Positions 35,671 to 44,062 of a DNA stretch of 64,000 nucleotides are shown here, one piece after another. Position numbers and translations under genes: made by a program. A model generated the notes under the pieces. The model was not told the DNA's origin and made no database searches. It saw only the letters and a program-made list of their open reading frames with translations. Each line of letters starts with the position of its first letter. The stretch's first letter is position 1. The stretch spans positions 124,001-188,000 of the forward strand of contig JASCNX010000003.1 of the NCBI GenBank assembly GCA_029968055.1, in the 5' to 3' direction. The stretch comes from Xenophilus aerolatus. Its GTDB lineage: Bacteria; Pseudomonadota; Gammaproteobacteria; Burkholderiales; Burkholderiaceae_C.

Positions 35671-35919
35671 TCAGCGCCTGGACCAGAGCGCGCCGAGGAA
35701 AAATCCCAGGCCGGCCACCACAGCCAGCGTCCCCAGGGGGTTGGTGACGGCGGATTCGCGCACCTGGTTGAGCACCTCGCCATAGCCCTCCTGGGCGCGG
35801 CCGGCCACTTGCCGGGCCTTGCCTTCCAGTTGGGTGCCGGCATCGCCGGTGGCGGCGCCGAATGCGTCCTGGACGCGGCCGGCGATATTCTGCATGGTGC
35901 CTTCTGCTTTTTCGAACAT
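35671..35919 (-). CDS. CsbD family stress protein with C-terminal membrane helix
   Basis: 82-residue small protein. The CsbD-like part (about 3-45) contains KAEGTMQNIAGRVQDAFG and QLEGKARQVAGRAQ, followed by a short linker and a hydrophobic segment NPLGTLAVVAGLGFFLGALW ending in SRR, similar to DUF883/ElaB tails. The protein is probably an inner-membrane or ribosome-associated stress factor, as in relatives; the exact role is unknown. Start ATG at 35919 with ribosome-like GAAGGGACACC. Confidence 0.85.
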   Translation of the reverse strand: MFEKAEGTMQNIAGRVQDAFGAATGDAGTQLEGKARQVAGRAQEGYGEVLNQVRESAVTNPLGTLAVVAGLGFFLGALWSRR

Positions 35920-36182
35920 GGTGTCCCTTCAGTGGGCCGAGGCACGATTGCCGCCGGCGCCCGCCCGAGAGCGAGTGCACGGATCGTAGGCAGCGCGCGT
36001 GCCGCGAAGCCGGATGCACAGGCGCCAGCACACGTAGGTCATTTGCCCCAGCCCGCGTGGTTCGGCGCCGGGTGCGCGTCGGCGCGGCGCCCGCCTGTGT
36101 CGCGCGCGTGCAGCATCGCGTGGTGTGGAAGGTGCGGTTCGTGCTTTGATCGGGCCTGTGTCCGCGCACGATCGACGAGGCC

Positions 36183-36695
36183 ATGACCCCCACCCCACCT
36201 TCTCCCGACTACCACGAAGAATTCATGCAACGCGCCCTGGCCCTGTCGGCCCGGGCGCTCGACACCCCCGGCACCGAGCCCTTCGGTGCCGTGGTCGTGA
36301 AGGACGGCCGCATCGTCGGCGAGGGCTTCAACCACTCCGTCGCCCACTGGGACCCGACCTCCCACGGCGAGACCGAGGCGATCCGCGACGCCTGCCGGCG
36401 GCTGCAGACGGTGGACCTGTCGGGCGCGCAGTTGTATTCGTCCTGCGAGCCCTGCGCGCTGTGTGTGGCGGCGATGCACATCGCGGGCATCGGGCAGCTC
36501 TGGTACGCGGCCTCGCTCGCGCAGTCGGCGCAGGCCTTCGAGGGCGTGCCCGCGTCGGCGCGCCATCCGATCGACGTGGAGGTGCTGCGCAGCGAGGCCG
36601 GTGCGCCGTTGCAGGCGCGGCTGATGCGCGCCCAGCAACGGGCCGACACCGCCGCGGTGGAGATCCTGCGGCGCTGGGCCGCCACCCGGCGCTAG
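36183..36695 (+). CDS. Nucleoside deaminase, CMP/dCMP deaminase fold
   Basis: 170-residue zinc deaminase. The zinc site is H61 and E63 (TSHGETEAIRDA) plus C91 and C94 (SSCEPCALCVAAM). EPFGAVVVKDGRIVGEGFNHSV forms the first strands. The family includes guanine deaminase and TadA; HGE in place of TadA HAE and the length favour a guanine deaminase (GuaD-type) or a cytosine-type enzyme. The final substrate is not determinable here. Preceded by 260 bases with no gene, after the divergent CsbD protein. Confidence 0.86.
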   Translation: MTPTPPSPDYHEEFMQRALALSARALDTPGTEPFGAVVVKDGRIVGEGFNHSVAHWDPTSHGETEAIRDACRRLQTVDLSGAQLYSSCEPCALCVAAMHIAGIGQLWYAASLAQSAQAFEGVPASARHPIDVEVLRSEAGAPLQARLMRAQQRADTAAVEILRRWAATRR

Positions 36696-36843
36696 CGAAG
36701 CGCCAGCCAGGGCAGTGCGGCGCCCGATTGCCCACTTCGCCACGAAAGCCGCCGAGACCTTTGCGCGCGCCTGCGCTTTTGCCGTGTTGCGCCACTAGCA
36801 TCCGCGCTCCTGCCTTCTGCCTTCGTGCGGTCCCTGCCGAGCC

Positions 36844-37200
36844 ATGACCTCCTTCGCCTCTTCGCCGGCCGCCTCGGGCCGCCTTTTCCTGTGCGCCTGG
36901 GTGCTGGCCGCGGGGCTGGCCGCCGGCTGCCAGATGCGCGGCGACGTGCGGCCGCTGGCGTCCAATGCCCCGCCACCGCCCGTGCTCAAGCCGCCGCCGG
37001 AGGTCTGCCGGTCTTCGGCCGCGCGCTTCGCCCTGAGCTACCGCGCCTCGGCGCCGCTGCTCGAGGAGATGCGGCTGCGCAGTGGCGCCCGCTCGGTGCG
37101 CTCGGCGCTCGCGACCGATCCCGCCATGGCGGTCGACCCGCAACGGCTGATCGTCGACATCGAACCCTCGGGCCGCATCGTCGGCCTCCGCTGCGGTTGA
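36844..37200 (+). CDS. Lipoprotein with peptidase inhibitor I78-like C-terminus
   Basis: 118-residue predicted lipoprotein. The lipobox LAAGC gives C29 as lipidation site after a hydrophobic signal; Q30 at the +2 position suggests outer-membrane sorting. The C-terminal half (about 53-118; [20 protein letters not shown], then [18 protein letters not shown]) resembles I78 inhibitors, whose hallmark is an RL..D..GrI...CG ending. It could inhibit periplasmic or external serine proteases. This is a fold-level guess. It lies 47 bases upstream of dapF and may share a transcript. Confidence 0.75.
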   Translation: MTSFASSPAASGRLFLCAWVLAAGLAAGCQMRGDVRPLASNAPPPPVLKPPPEVCRSSAARFALSYRASAPLLEEMRLRSGARSVRSALATDPAMAVDPQRLIVDIEPSGRIVGLRCG

Positions 37201-37247
37201 AGGATGCGACGCCACCCGCCGGCCGGGACGGGCCGGATAATCGGCGG

Positions 37248-38123
37248 ATGCGCATTCGCTTCACCAAGATGCAAGGAGCCGGCAACGACTTCGTCGTGCT
37301 GGACGAAACGCGGGGCCAGCTGGGCCTCACGCCCGGGCAGTACCAGTTCCTGGCCGACCGGCACTTCGGGGTCGGCGCCGACCAGATCCTGACGGTGCGG
37401 CCCTCGCCCGCGCCGGGCGTGGATTTCCAGTACGTGATCCATAACGCCGACGGCGGCGAGGTCGAGCAGTGCGGCAATGGCGCGCGCTGTTTCCTGCGCT
37501 TCGTGCGTGAGCGCGGCCTGACCGACAAGGACGAGGTGCGCGTGCAGACGCTCTCGGGCGTGATCGCGCCGCGCATGAACCCGGACGGCCGTGTGACGGT
37601 CGACATGGGGCCGCCGGTCTTCGAGCCGGCGCGCGTGCCCTTCGACACGGCGGGCCTCGATCCCCAGCCCGACGGTTCGTGGGAAACATGGCATCTGGCG
37701 CTGTCGACCCGGGCGGAGGGCGCGATCGTTTCCGTCGCCATCCTGTCCATGGGCAACCCGCATGCGGTGCAGGTGGTCGACGACGTCGACACCGCCCCGG
37801 TCGAGACGCAGGGCCCGCTGATCGAACACCACCCGCGCTTTCCGCAGCGCGTGAATGCCGGCTTCCTGCAGGTCGTCGACCGCAGCCATGCCCGCCTGCG
37901 CGTGTACGAACGCGGCGCCGGCGAAACGCTGGCTTGCGGCACCGGCGCCTGTGCCGCCGTGGTGGCGGGCATCCGCCTGGGCCTGTTCGATCACCGGGTC
38001 GACGTCGAGACGCGGGGCGGCATCCTGACCATCGAATGGGCCGGAGGCGGCTCCCCGGTGTTCATGACCGGCCCCGCCGTGACGGTGTTCTCCGGCGAGA
38101 TCGATGTGCCGGACGGCATCTGA
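37248..38123 (+). CDS. dapF: Diaminopimelate epimerase
   Basis: 291-residue PLP-independent racemase converting LL- to meso-diaminopimelate for lysine and peptidoglycan. Both catalytic cysteines are present in their motifs ([10 protein letters not shown] and [13 protein letters not shown]). The N-terminus [16 protein letters not shown] is canonical. The start ATG is chosen to match it; the long in-frame upstream extension overlaps the lipoprotein gene. The order dapF, DUF484, xerC is also found in E. coli. It supplies the precursor used by MurE further along this window. Confidence 0.96.
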   Translation: MRIRFTKMQGAGNDFVVLDETRGQLGLTPGQYQFLADRHFGVGADQILTVRPSPAPGVDFQYVIHNADGGEVEQCGNGARCFLRFVRERGLTDKDEVRVQTLSGVIAPRMNPDGRVTVDMGPPVFEPARVPFDTAGLDPQPDGSWETWHLALSTRAEGAIVSVAILSMGNPHAVQVVDDVDTAPVETQGPLIEHHPRFPQRVNAGFLQVVDRSHARLRVYERGAGETLACGTGACAAVVAGIRLGLFDHRVDVETRGGILTIEWAGGGSPVFMTGPAVTVFSGEIDVPDGI

Positions 38124-38163
38124 AGAACGTACGCCCCTCCTTTCCAAAGACAACGACGACGCC

Positions 38164-38829
38164 ATGAATCCCATCACCGAGGACGACATCGCCAACTACC
38201 TCGCGAACACGCCCGACTTCTTCGAGCGCCACGCGCAGCTGCTGGCGCATGTGCAGCTCACCAGCCCGCACGGCAACCGTGCCGTGAGCCTGCAGGAGCG
38301 CCAGGCCGAGATGCTGCGCGAGAAGATCAAGGCACTGGAGCACCGGGTCATGGACATGGTGCGCGCCGGCACCGAGAACGTCGTCACGGCCGACCGGCTG
38401 CAGCGCTGGACGCAGAGCCTGCTGACCTGGCGCGACCCGCGCGGCCTGCCCTGGGAGATCATCAACGGCCTGCACCACCAGTTCATGGTGCCGCAGACCG
38501 GCATCAAGCTCTGGGACCTCGACCCGGCCTATGCGCAGGAGAGCTATGCCCAGCAGGTGAGCGAGGACCTGAAGGCGCTGGCCACCTCGCTGACCACGCC
38601 CTACGTGGGCCTGAATGCCGGTTTCGAGGCCGCGTCCTGGCTCAACGACCCGCAGCAGGCGGTGTCGCTGGCGCTGATCCCGCTGCGCGCCGAGCCGGAG
38701 CTGCCGGCCTTCGGCCTGCTGGTGCTGGCCTCGCCCGACGCGCAGCGCTACAGCGCCGAGATGGGCACCGACTTCTTGGAGCGCATCGCCCAGCTCGCGT
38801 CGGCGGCCCTGTCGCGCCTGCGCGCTTGA
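38164..38829 (+). CDS. DUF484 family protein
   Basis: 221-residue GAF-like protein of DUF484. N-terminal signature DDIANYLANTPDFFERHAQLLAHVQL (about 7-32), then a helical SLQERQAEMLREKIKALEHRV and a GAF-like domain ending LAQLASAALSRLRA. The family always clusters with dapF and xerC. The function is unknown. Start ATG at 38164 is preferred over an in-frame GTG-side extension lacking homology. Its stop overlaps the TTG start of the next gene. Confidence 0.9.
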   Translation: MNPITEDDIANYLANTPDFFERHAQLLAHVQLTSPHGNRAVSLQERQAEMLREKIKALEHRVMDMVRAGTENVVTADRLQRWTQSLLTWRDPRGLPWEIINGLHHQFMVPQTGIKLWDLDPAYAQESYAQQVSEDLKALATSLTTPYVGLNAGFEAASWLNDPQQAVSLALIPLRAEPELPAFGLLVLASPDAQRYSAEMGTDFLERIAQLASAALSRLRA

Positions 38830-39452
38830 CGCGCCCCGACCGCCGCCGGCGCTGGGCGCGCGCGGTGCTCGCCACCGCGGGCCTGGGGCTCGCGGCGGGC
38901 GCCGCCATCCACGCGATGGTGACGCGCCACGGCGCGCAGGTCGTGGCAAACCCGCCCGCGCGCGACGCCGATGCGGCGCTGGTGCTGGGCAACCGGGTCT
39001 GGCTCGACGGCGCGCCCAATCCCTGCCTGGCGGCGCGCGTCGATGCCGCGGTGGCGCTGGCCCGTGCCGGCCGCGTGCCGCTGCTGGTGATGAGCGGCGG
39101 CGTGGACCATGAGGACGGCCGCATCGAGGCCGACGCCATGGAAGGCCTGGCGCGCGCCGTGGGCTACACCGGCCCCGTGCTGCGCGAAGCCGCTTCGCAA
39201 TCGACGCGCGAGAACCTGCTGCTGTCGCGGCCCGTGCTGGAGGCGGCGGGGGTGCGGCGGGTGATCGTCGTCACCGAGCCCTCTCACCTGTGGCGCACGC
39301 GGCTGCTCGCCGGCGGCAGCGGCTTCGACCGCGCCTTCGACGTGCAGTACGCGGCCGCGCCGGCACCCTGCCGCCGCTGGGACCGCGCGGCCCGCGCCGC
39401 ATTGCGGGAGGTCGCCGCGGTCGTGAACAATGCCGTCCGTGGTGACTACTGA
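38826..39452 (+). CDS. YdcF family protein (DUF218)
   Basis: 208-residue protein starting at TTG that overlaps the DUF484 stop. One N-terminal helix (about 10-30) anchors a periplasmic DUF218 domain with ALVLGNRVWLDGAPNPCLAARVDAAVAL and LVMSGGVDHEDGRIEAD, ESQSTREN-like QSTRENLLLSRP and TEPSHLWRTRLLA. SanA and YdcF belong to this fold; an envelope role is likely and the reaction is unknown. It is inserted between the usual partners DUF484 and xerC and overlaps xerC by 23 bases. Confidence 0.85.
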   Translation: MTRPDRRRRWARAVLATAGLGLAAGAAIHAMVTRHGAQVVANPPARDADAALVLGNRVWLDGAPNPCLAARVDAAVALARAGRVPLLVMSGGVDHEDGRIEADAMEGLARAVGYTGPVLREAASQSTRENLLLSRPVLEAAGVRRVIVVTEPSHLWRTRLLAGGSGFDRAFDVQYAAAPAPCRRWDRAARAALREVAAVVNNAVRGDY

Positions 39453-40482
39453 TCCCGACGCCGGACCCGACGCCGACCGCGATCCCTGGATCGAGGCCTA
39501 CCTGGCGCACGTGCGCGTGGAACGCCGGCTGGCCGCGCGCACCGTCGAGCTCTATGCGACGCACCTGGCCGCGCTGCAGGCGCGCGCCGCCGAATCGAAG
39601 CTCGCGCTGACGCAGGTGCAGCCCGCCAACATCCGCCGCTGGATGGCGCAGATGCATGGTGCCGGCCACGCACCGCGCGGCATCGCGCTCGTGCTGTCGT
39701 GCTGGCGCAGCTTCTACCGCTGGCTGGGGCAGGGCGGCCACGTGCCCGCCAACCCGGTGCAGGACGTGAAGGCGCCCAAGGCCGCGCGGCCGCTGCCCAA
39801 GGCGCTCGGTGTGGATGACGCCGTGCGCCTGGCCGACCACGTGGACGCCGACGCCGATCCCTGGACCGAGGCGCGCGACCATGCCATCGTCGAGCTGCTC
39901 TACGGTTGCGGCCTGCGGGTGGGCGAGCTGGTCGGCCTGGACGCCAGGCCGGCCAAGGGCGCGCGCGGCTGGATCGACCTGGACGCCCTGGAAGCCAGCG
40001 TGCTCGGCAAGGGCAGCAAGCGCCGCAGCGTGCCGATCGGCACGAAGGCGGCCGAGGCCCTGCGCGCCTGGCTGGCGTGCCGCGACAGTTGCGCCGCGCT
40101 GCCCGAGGCTGCGCAACGCGACCCGGCCGGTGCCGCGGCCCTCTTCATCGGACCCAAGGGCATGCGCCTTACCGCGCAGGCGGTGTGGAAGCTGCTGCGC
40201 GCGCGCGGCGCGCGGGCCGGCCTGTCGGCGCCGGTGCATCCGCACATGCTGCGTCACTCCTTCGCCAGCCACGTGCTGCAATCCAGCGGCGACCTGCGCG
40301 CGGTGCAGGAACTGCTGGGCCACGCCAGCATCGCCACCACCCAGGTCTACACGCGGCTGGACTTCCAGCACCTGGCGAAGGCCTACGACGCGGCACATCC
40401 AAGGGCGAAGGCCCGCCCCGAACCTCCGCGGGCGAAGGCGCGCCCCGGATCCGCGCCGGCCAAGCCCGAGAAAGACACATGA
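39430..40482 (+). CDS. xerC: Tyrosine recombinase XerC
   Basis: 350-residue site-specific recombinase that resolves chromosome dimers at dif with XerD. The SAM-like core-binding domain covers about 18-105. The catalytic domain has Arg in CGLRVGEL, Lys in LGKGSKRRSVP, HxxR in HPHMLRHSFASH, His in LLGHASIATTQ and the nucleophile Tyr in VYTRLDFQ. The dapF-DUF484-xerC order supports XerC over XerD. The C-terminal tail (about 318-350) carries two RAKARP repeats absent from E. coli XerC. The stop overlaps the next start (ATGA). Confidence 0.94.
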   Translation: MPSVVTTDPDAGPDADRDPWIEAYLAHVRVERRLAARTVELYATHLAALQARAAESKLALTQVQPANIRRWMAQMHGAGHAPRGIALVLSCWRSFYRWLGQGGHVPANPVQDVKAPKAARPLPKALGVDDAVRLADHVDADADPWTEARDHAIVELLYGCGLRVGELVGLDARPAKGARGWIDLDALEASVLGKGSKRRSVPIGTKAAEALRAWLACRDSCAALPEAAQRDPAGAAALFIGPKGMRLTAQAVWKLLRARGARAGLSAPVHPHMLRHSFASHVLQSSGDLRAVQELLGHASIATTQVYTRLDFQHLAKAYDAAHPRAKARPEPPRAKARPGSAPAKPEKDT

Positions 40483-41693
40483 AGGTTCTTCGCCTCAAGC
40501 CCGGCAAGGAGCGCCCGCTCCTGCGCCGCCATCCCTGGATCTTCGATGCCGCCATTGCCAAGGGCGGCGGCGATGCGGGCGAGACGGTGCGCGTGGAGTC
40601 GCACGACGGCCGTTTCCTGGCCTGGGCGGCCTACAGCCCGGCGTCCAAGATCCGTGCGCGGGCCTGGAGCTTCGACGAGCAGCAGCGCATCGATGCGCCT
40701 TTTTTCGCCGCGCGGTGCGCAGCCGCGGTGGGCGCGAGATCTCTTTTCGGCATCGACAGCGATGGCGTGCGGCTGGTGCACGGCGAGGCCGACGGCCTGC
40801 CCGGGCTGATCGTGGATCGCTACGGCGACACGCTGGTGGCCCAATTCGGCTCGGCCGGCGTCGAGCGCTGGAAGGGCGTGCTGGCCGACGCGCTGCTGCA
40901 GGCCACGGGTCTCGCGCGGCTGTACGAGCGCTCCGACGCCAGCGGGCGCGAGCGCGAGGGCCTGCCGCCGGTCACGGGCTGGCTGCGCGGCGAGGGGCCG
41001 ACCGAGCTGTCGATCCGCGAACACGGCTGGCAACTGACGCTGGACATCGCCACCGGCCACAAGACCGGCTACTACCTGGACCAGCGCGACAGCCGCGGCC
41101 GTTTCGCCCGGCTGGCCGCGCAGCGGCGCTTCGGCCGCGTGCTGAACTGCTATTGCTACACGGGCGGCTTCACGGTCGCGGCGGCGAGCGGCCTGGCGTC
41201 GGTGGGGGCGCTGGCGGGTGCCGAGCTGGTGTCGGTGGATTCGTCGCTGCCGGCGCTGGAGCGCGCCCGCTCGCACCTGGCCCTCAACGGCCTGGACGGC
41301 CCGGACGCCGCTCGCACCGAGTTCCTGGACGCCGACGTGAACGCCACGCTGCGCCGCTTCATCGACGAGGGCCGCCAGTTCGATGCCATCGTGCTCGACC
41401 CGCCCAAGTTCGCGCCCACCGTGGCCCACGCGGAACGGGCCGCGCGCGCCTACAAGGACATCAACCGCCTGGCCTTCAAGCTGCTGCCGCCCGGCGGCGT
41501 GCTGCTCACTTTCTCGTGCTCGGGCGGCATCTCGGCCGACCTGTTCCACAAGATCGTCGCCTCGGCCGGGCTCGATGCCGGCGTGGACGGCTTCATCGCC
41601 GAGCGCCTGGGCGCCGCGCCCGACCACCCCATGACCATCGAATTCCCGGAGGGCGAGTACCTCAAGGGACTGGTGGTGGTGCGCAAGCCCTGA
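40479..41693 (+). CDS. rlmI: 23S rRNA m5C methyltransferase, RlmI family
   Basis: 404-residue class I methyltransferase. N-terminal PUA domain (about 1-75; PGKERPLLRRHPWIFDAAI), an EEHE-like middle region ending TGHKTGYYLDQRDSR, and a Rossmann domain with the AdoMet site LNCYCYTGGFTVAAA and motif IV DPPKFAPT. Close relatives methylate C1962 in 23S rRNA. The start gives the conserved N-terminus and overlaps the xerC stop by four bases. The final segment EGEYLKGLVV is family-typical. Confidence 0.92.
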   Translation: MKVLRLKPGKERPLLRRHPWIFDAAIAKGGGDAGETVRVESHDGRFLAWAAYSPASKIRARAWSFDEQQRIDAPFFAARCAAAVGARSLFGIDSDGVRLVHGEADGLPGLIVDRYGDTLVAQFGSAGVERWKGVLADALLQATGLARLYERSDASGREREGLPPVTGWLRGEGPTELSIREHGWQLTLDIATGHKTGYYLDQRDSRGRFARLAAQRRFGRVLNCYCYTGGFTVAAASGLASVGALAGAELVSVDSSLPALERARSHLALNGLDGPDAARTEFLDADVNATLRRFIDEGRQFDAIVLDPPKFAPTVAHAERAARAYKDINRLAFKLLPPGGVLLTFSCSGGISADLFHKIVASAGLDAGVDGFIAERLGAAPDHPMTIEFPEGEYLKGLVVVRKP

Positions 41694-41698
41694 ATGCC

Positions 41699-41810
41699 GG
41701 CAGCCGAACGCAGAGAGCGCAAAGGTGTCGCAGGGAGCCCAGAAAAAGCATCAAAAAAGGATTTCTCGGCGCCTTCTGCGTGACTTCTGCGCCCTCTGCG
41801 TTCGGCTGCC
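41699..41810. repeat. Dispersed inverted repeat, copy 1 (rlmI-cobW gap)
   Basis: The ends pair as perfect 15-base arms CAGCCGAACGCAGAG (41701-41715) and CTCTGCGTTCGGCTG (41794-41808), extended by two further bases on each side. Inside lie GCGCAAAGGTGTCGCAGG and complementary-like GCGCCTTCTGCGTGACTTCTGCG stretches. The same core recurs at 46247-46353. It sits just after rlmI, 75 bases before cobW. Probably a mobile or REP-like palindromic unit. Confidence 0.8.
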
Positions 41811-41885
41811 CGAATTCAATCCGCGCGGCAGGTCCTTTGCCAGCGGCCTAAACTTTCCGCCTTTCGCATTCCCCGGAGCTTCCCC

Positions 41886-42941
41886 ATGGCCCTCATCCCC
41901 GCCACCATCCTCACCGGCTTCCTCGGCTCCGGCAAGACGACCCTGCTCAAGCGCATCCTGACCGAGGCGCACGGCCAGAAGATCGCGGTGATCGAGAACG
42001 AGTTCGGCGAGGAGAACATCGACTCCGACATCCTCGTGACCGAGAGCAAGGAGCAGATCGTGCAGATGAGCAACGGCTGCGTGTGCTGCACCATCCGGGA
42101 GGACCTGCGCGAGGCGCTGCAGCTGCTGGCGGCCAAGAAGCGCCAGGGCCTGCTCGACTTCGACCGCGTGGTGATCGAAACCACCGGCCTGGCCGACCCC
42201 GGCCCGGTGGCGCAGACCTTCTTCATGGACGACGAGATCGCCGAGAGCTACCTGCTCGACTCGATCCTCACTTTGGTGGACGCCAAGCACGCGGCCCAGC
42301 AGCTTAACGACCGCCAGGAGGCGCGCCGCCAGGTGGGCTTCGCCGACCAGATCTTCCTGTCCAAGACCGACCTGGTGGGTGCCGAGGAGGCCGACGCGCT
42401 GATCCACCGCGTCAAGCACATGAACCCGCGCGCGCCGATCCAGAAGGTGCACTTCGGCGAGGTGCCGCTGGCCCAGGTGTTCGACCTGCGCGGCTTCAAC
42501 CTCAACGCCAAGCTCGACATCGACCCGGACTTCCTCAAGGAAGACGACCACGACCACCACCATGACCACGACCACGTGCATGGCGAGCACTGCGACCACC
42601 CCTCGCATGCGCACGAGGGCCACGGGCACCACCACCACATCGACGACGACGTCAAGAGCTTCGTCTACAAGGCCGACCGGCCCTTCGACCCGGCCAAGCT
42701 CGAGGACTTCCTCGGTGCCATCGTCAACATCTACGGCCCGCGCATGCTGCGCTACAAGGGCGTGCTCGACATGAAGGGCACGGCGCGCAAGGTGATCTTC
42801 CAGGGCGTGCACCAGCTCATGGGCAGCGACCTGGGCCCGGAGTGGGGCGAGGGCGAGCCGCGCCAGAGCCGGATGGTGTTCATCGGCATCGAGCTGCCGC
42901 GCGAGATCCTGGAGCAGGGCCTGGACCAGTGCCTGGTCTGA
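41886..42941 (+). CDS. COG0523 (CobW/YjiA-like) metal-binding GTPase
   Basis: 351-residue G3E GTPase thought to insert or deliver metals, often zinc. P-loop GFLGSGKTTLL (residues 11-21), the metal-binding CxCC motif C65-C67-C68 (SNGCVCCTI), ETTGLADPGPV, and SKTDL as the G4 element. A strong His/Asp-rich stretch at 222-251 (with 16 or so His residues) is an extra metal buffer. C-terminal domain about 255-351. The gene lies upstream of a DksA that has lost most zinc ligands, which may be a functional link under low zinc. Confidence 0.92.
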   Translation: MALIPATILTGFLGSGKTTLLKRILTEAHGQKIAVIENEFGEENIDSDILVTESKEQIVQMSNGCVCCTIREDLREALQLLAAKKRQGLLDFDRVVIETTGLADPGPVAQTFFMDDEIAESYLLDSILTLVDAKHAAQQLNDRQEARRQVGFADQIFLSKTDLVGAEEADALIHRVKHMNPRAPIQKVHFGEVPLAQVFDLRGFNLNAKLDIDPDFLKEDDHDHHHDHDHVHGEHCDHPSHAHEGHGHHHHIDDDVKSFVYKADRPFDPAKLEDFLGAIVNIYGPRMLRYKGVLDMKGTARKVIFQGVHQLMGSDLGPEWGEGEPRQSRMVFIGIELPREILEQGLDQCLV

Positions 42942-43209
42942 GCGCCGGCGCGGCGGTTTGAGGCCCTCCCCACGCGGGGGTGCGGTCCGTTCTGGCGGCC
43001 GGATTCTTTCTCTATACAATCGCGCGCCTGTTCCGGCAGCCGTGCCCGCCACACACGTGGCCTGCCACGGCTTTCGGCACAGTTTGCCGCACGTCCGTGG
43101 CCTTGTTTCGGGGGTATAACCCCGTGAGCCGCCACTGGCACGCACCCTGACAACGTCGGCGACCGCGGGGCATCAGCCCGCAGGACGCCCTTGGGAGGAG
43201 ACAGCACCA

Positions 43210-44016
43210 GTGACAGCGCGTTCAAGCCAATCCAAGGAGCCAGCGACCGTGAAGAAACCCGCCGCCAAGGCCACGCCAGCGACCGCCGCCAAGGCGCCGG
43301 TGCGCAAGCCGGCTGCGTCTGCCGCGGCCAAGGCGCAGGAAGCGCCCAAGCCCGCGAAGGCTGCAGTGGCTGCCCCGGCACCCGTGGTCGCGCAGGCGCC
43401 CGCCCCCGCTCCCGGGGTGCCCCCGCGTGCACGCGCCTCGGCCCGCCTGACGCAGTTGACCGTTCCATCCATGCCGCAGGCGGTGGCCTCCACCGCCGCC
43501 AAGTCCAGCTTCACACAGACCATGTCCACCGCTCTCGTTCCGCCGCCGCCCGTGGCTGTCAAGAAAGATCCCAAGCTCGCGAACAACTGGAAGTCCAAGA
43601 CGGCCGAGGAATTGACGGACGCCGAGGTCATCGCGATGCCCGACAGCGAGTACATGAACGACAAGCAGATGGCGTTCTTCCGCCTGAAGCTGCAGCAGCT
43701 CAAGCAGGGCATCCTCGACAACGCCGGCGAAACGACCGAGCACCTGCGCGAGGACACCGTCGTCGTCCCCGATCCGGCCGATCGCGCCACCATCGAGGAA
43801 GAGCACGCCCTGGAACTGCGCACCCGCGACCGCGAGCGCAAGCTGCTCAAGAAGATCGAGCAATCCATCGCGCGCATCGACGCCGGCGACTACGGCTACT
43901 GCGACGAGACCGGCGAGCCCATCGGCGTCGGCCGGCTGCTGGCGCGACCCACCGCCACGCTGTCGCTCGAGGCCCAGCAGCGGCGCGAGCTCAAGCAGAA
44001 GATGTTCGGGGACTGA
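43210..44016 (+). CDS. dksA: RNA polymerase-binding transcription factor DksA, zinc-ligand-poor, with long N-terminal extension
   Basis: Secondary-channel factor that works with ppGpp at rRNA and amino-acid promoters. The coiled-coil tip keeps DxxDxA (D188, D191, A193 in PDPADRATIEEEH). E. coli has four zinc Cys; here the positions are C231, T234, S252 and A255 (YGYCDETG ... ATLSLEAQ), as in zinc-independent DksA2-type proteins. The first 110 residues are Ala/Pro/Lys-rich and disordered. GTG at 43210 (GGAGGAG site) and GTG at 43249 (AAGGAG site) are both plausible starts. The protein is 268 residues against 151 in E. coli. Confidence 0.93.
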   Translation: MTARSSQSKEPATVKKPAAKATPATAAKAPVRKPAASAAAKAQEAPKPAKAAVAAPAPVVAQAPAPAPGVPPRARASARLTQLTVPSMPQAVASTAAKSSFTQTMSTALVPPPPVAVKKDPKLANNWKSKTAEELTDAEVIAMPDSEYMNDKQMAFFRLKLQQLKQGILDNAGETTEHLREDTVVVPDPADRATIEEEHALELRTRDRERKLLKKIEQSIARIDAGDYGYCDETGEPIGVGRLLARPTATLSLEAQQRRELKQKMFGD

Positions 44017-44062
44017 TGTCCCGAGCCTGATCCAGCCGAGCGCCCGCCCGACCGACCCATCC

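Noticed and set aside
35920-36182. Possible small gene between the CsbD gene and the deaminase
   Set aside because: No frame with a credible start, ribosome site and protein-like sequence was seen in this 263-base gap.
42553-42645. Repeated CAC/GAC codons in cobW as a possible microsatellite or CRISPR-like array
   Set aside because: It is a His/Asp-rich coding stretch within an intact gene, with irregular units and no spacers.
43111-43123. GGGG-TATAA-CCCC upstream of dksA as promoter or operator
   Set aside because: The -10-like TATAAC has no -35 partner at normal spacing, and the stem is only four bases. A TATACAAT at 43013-43020 is also only suggestive.
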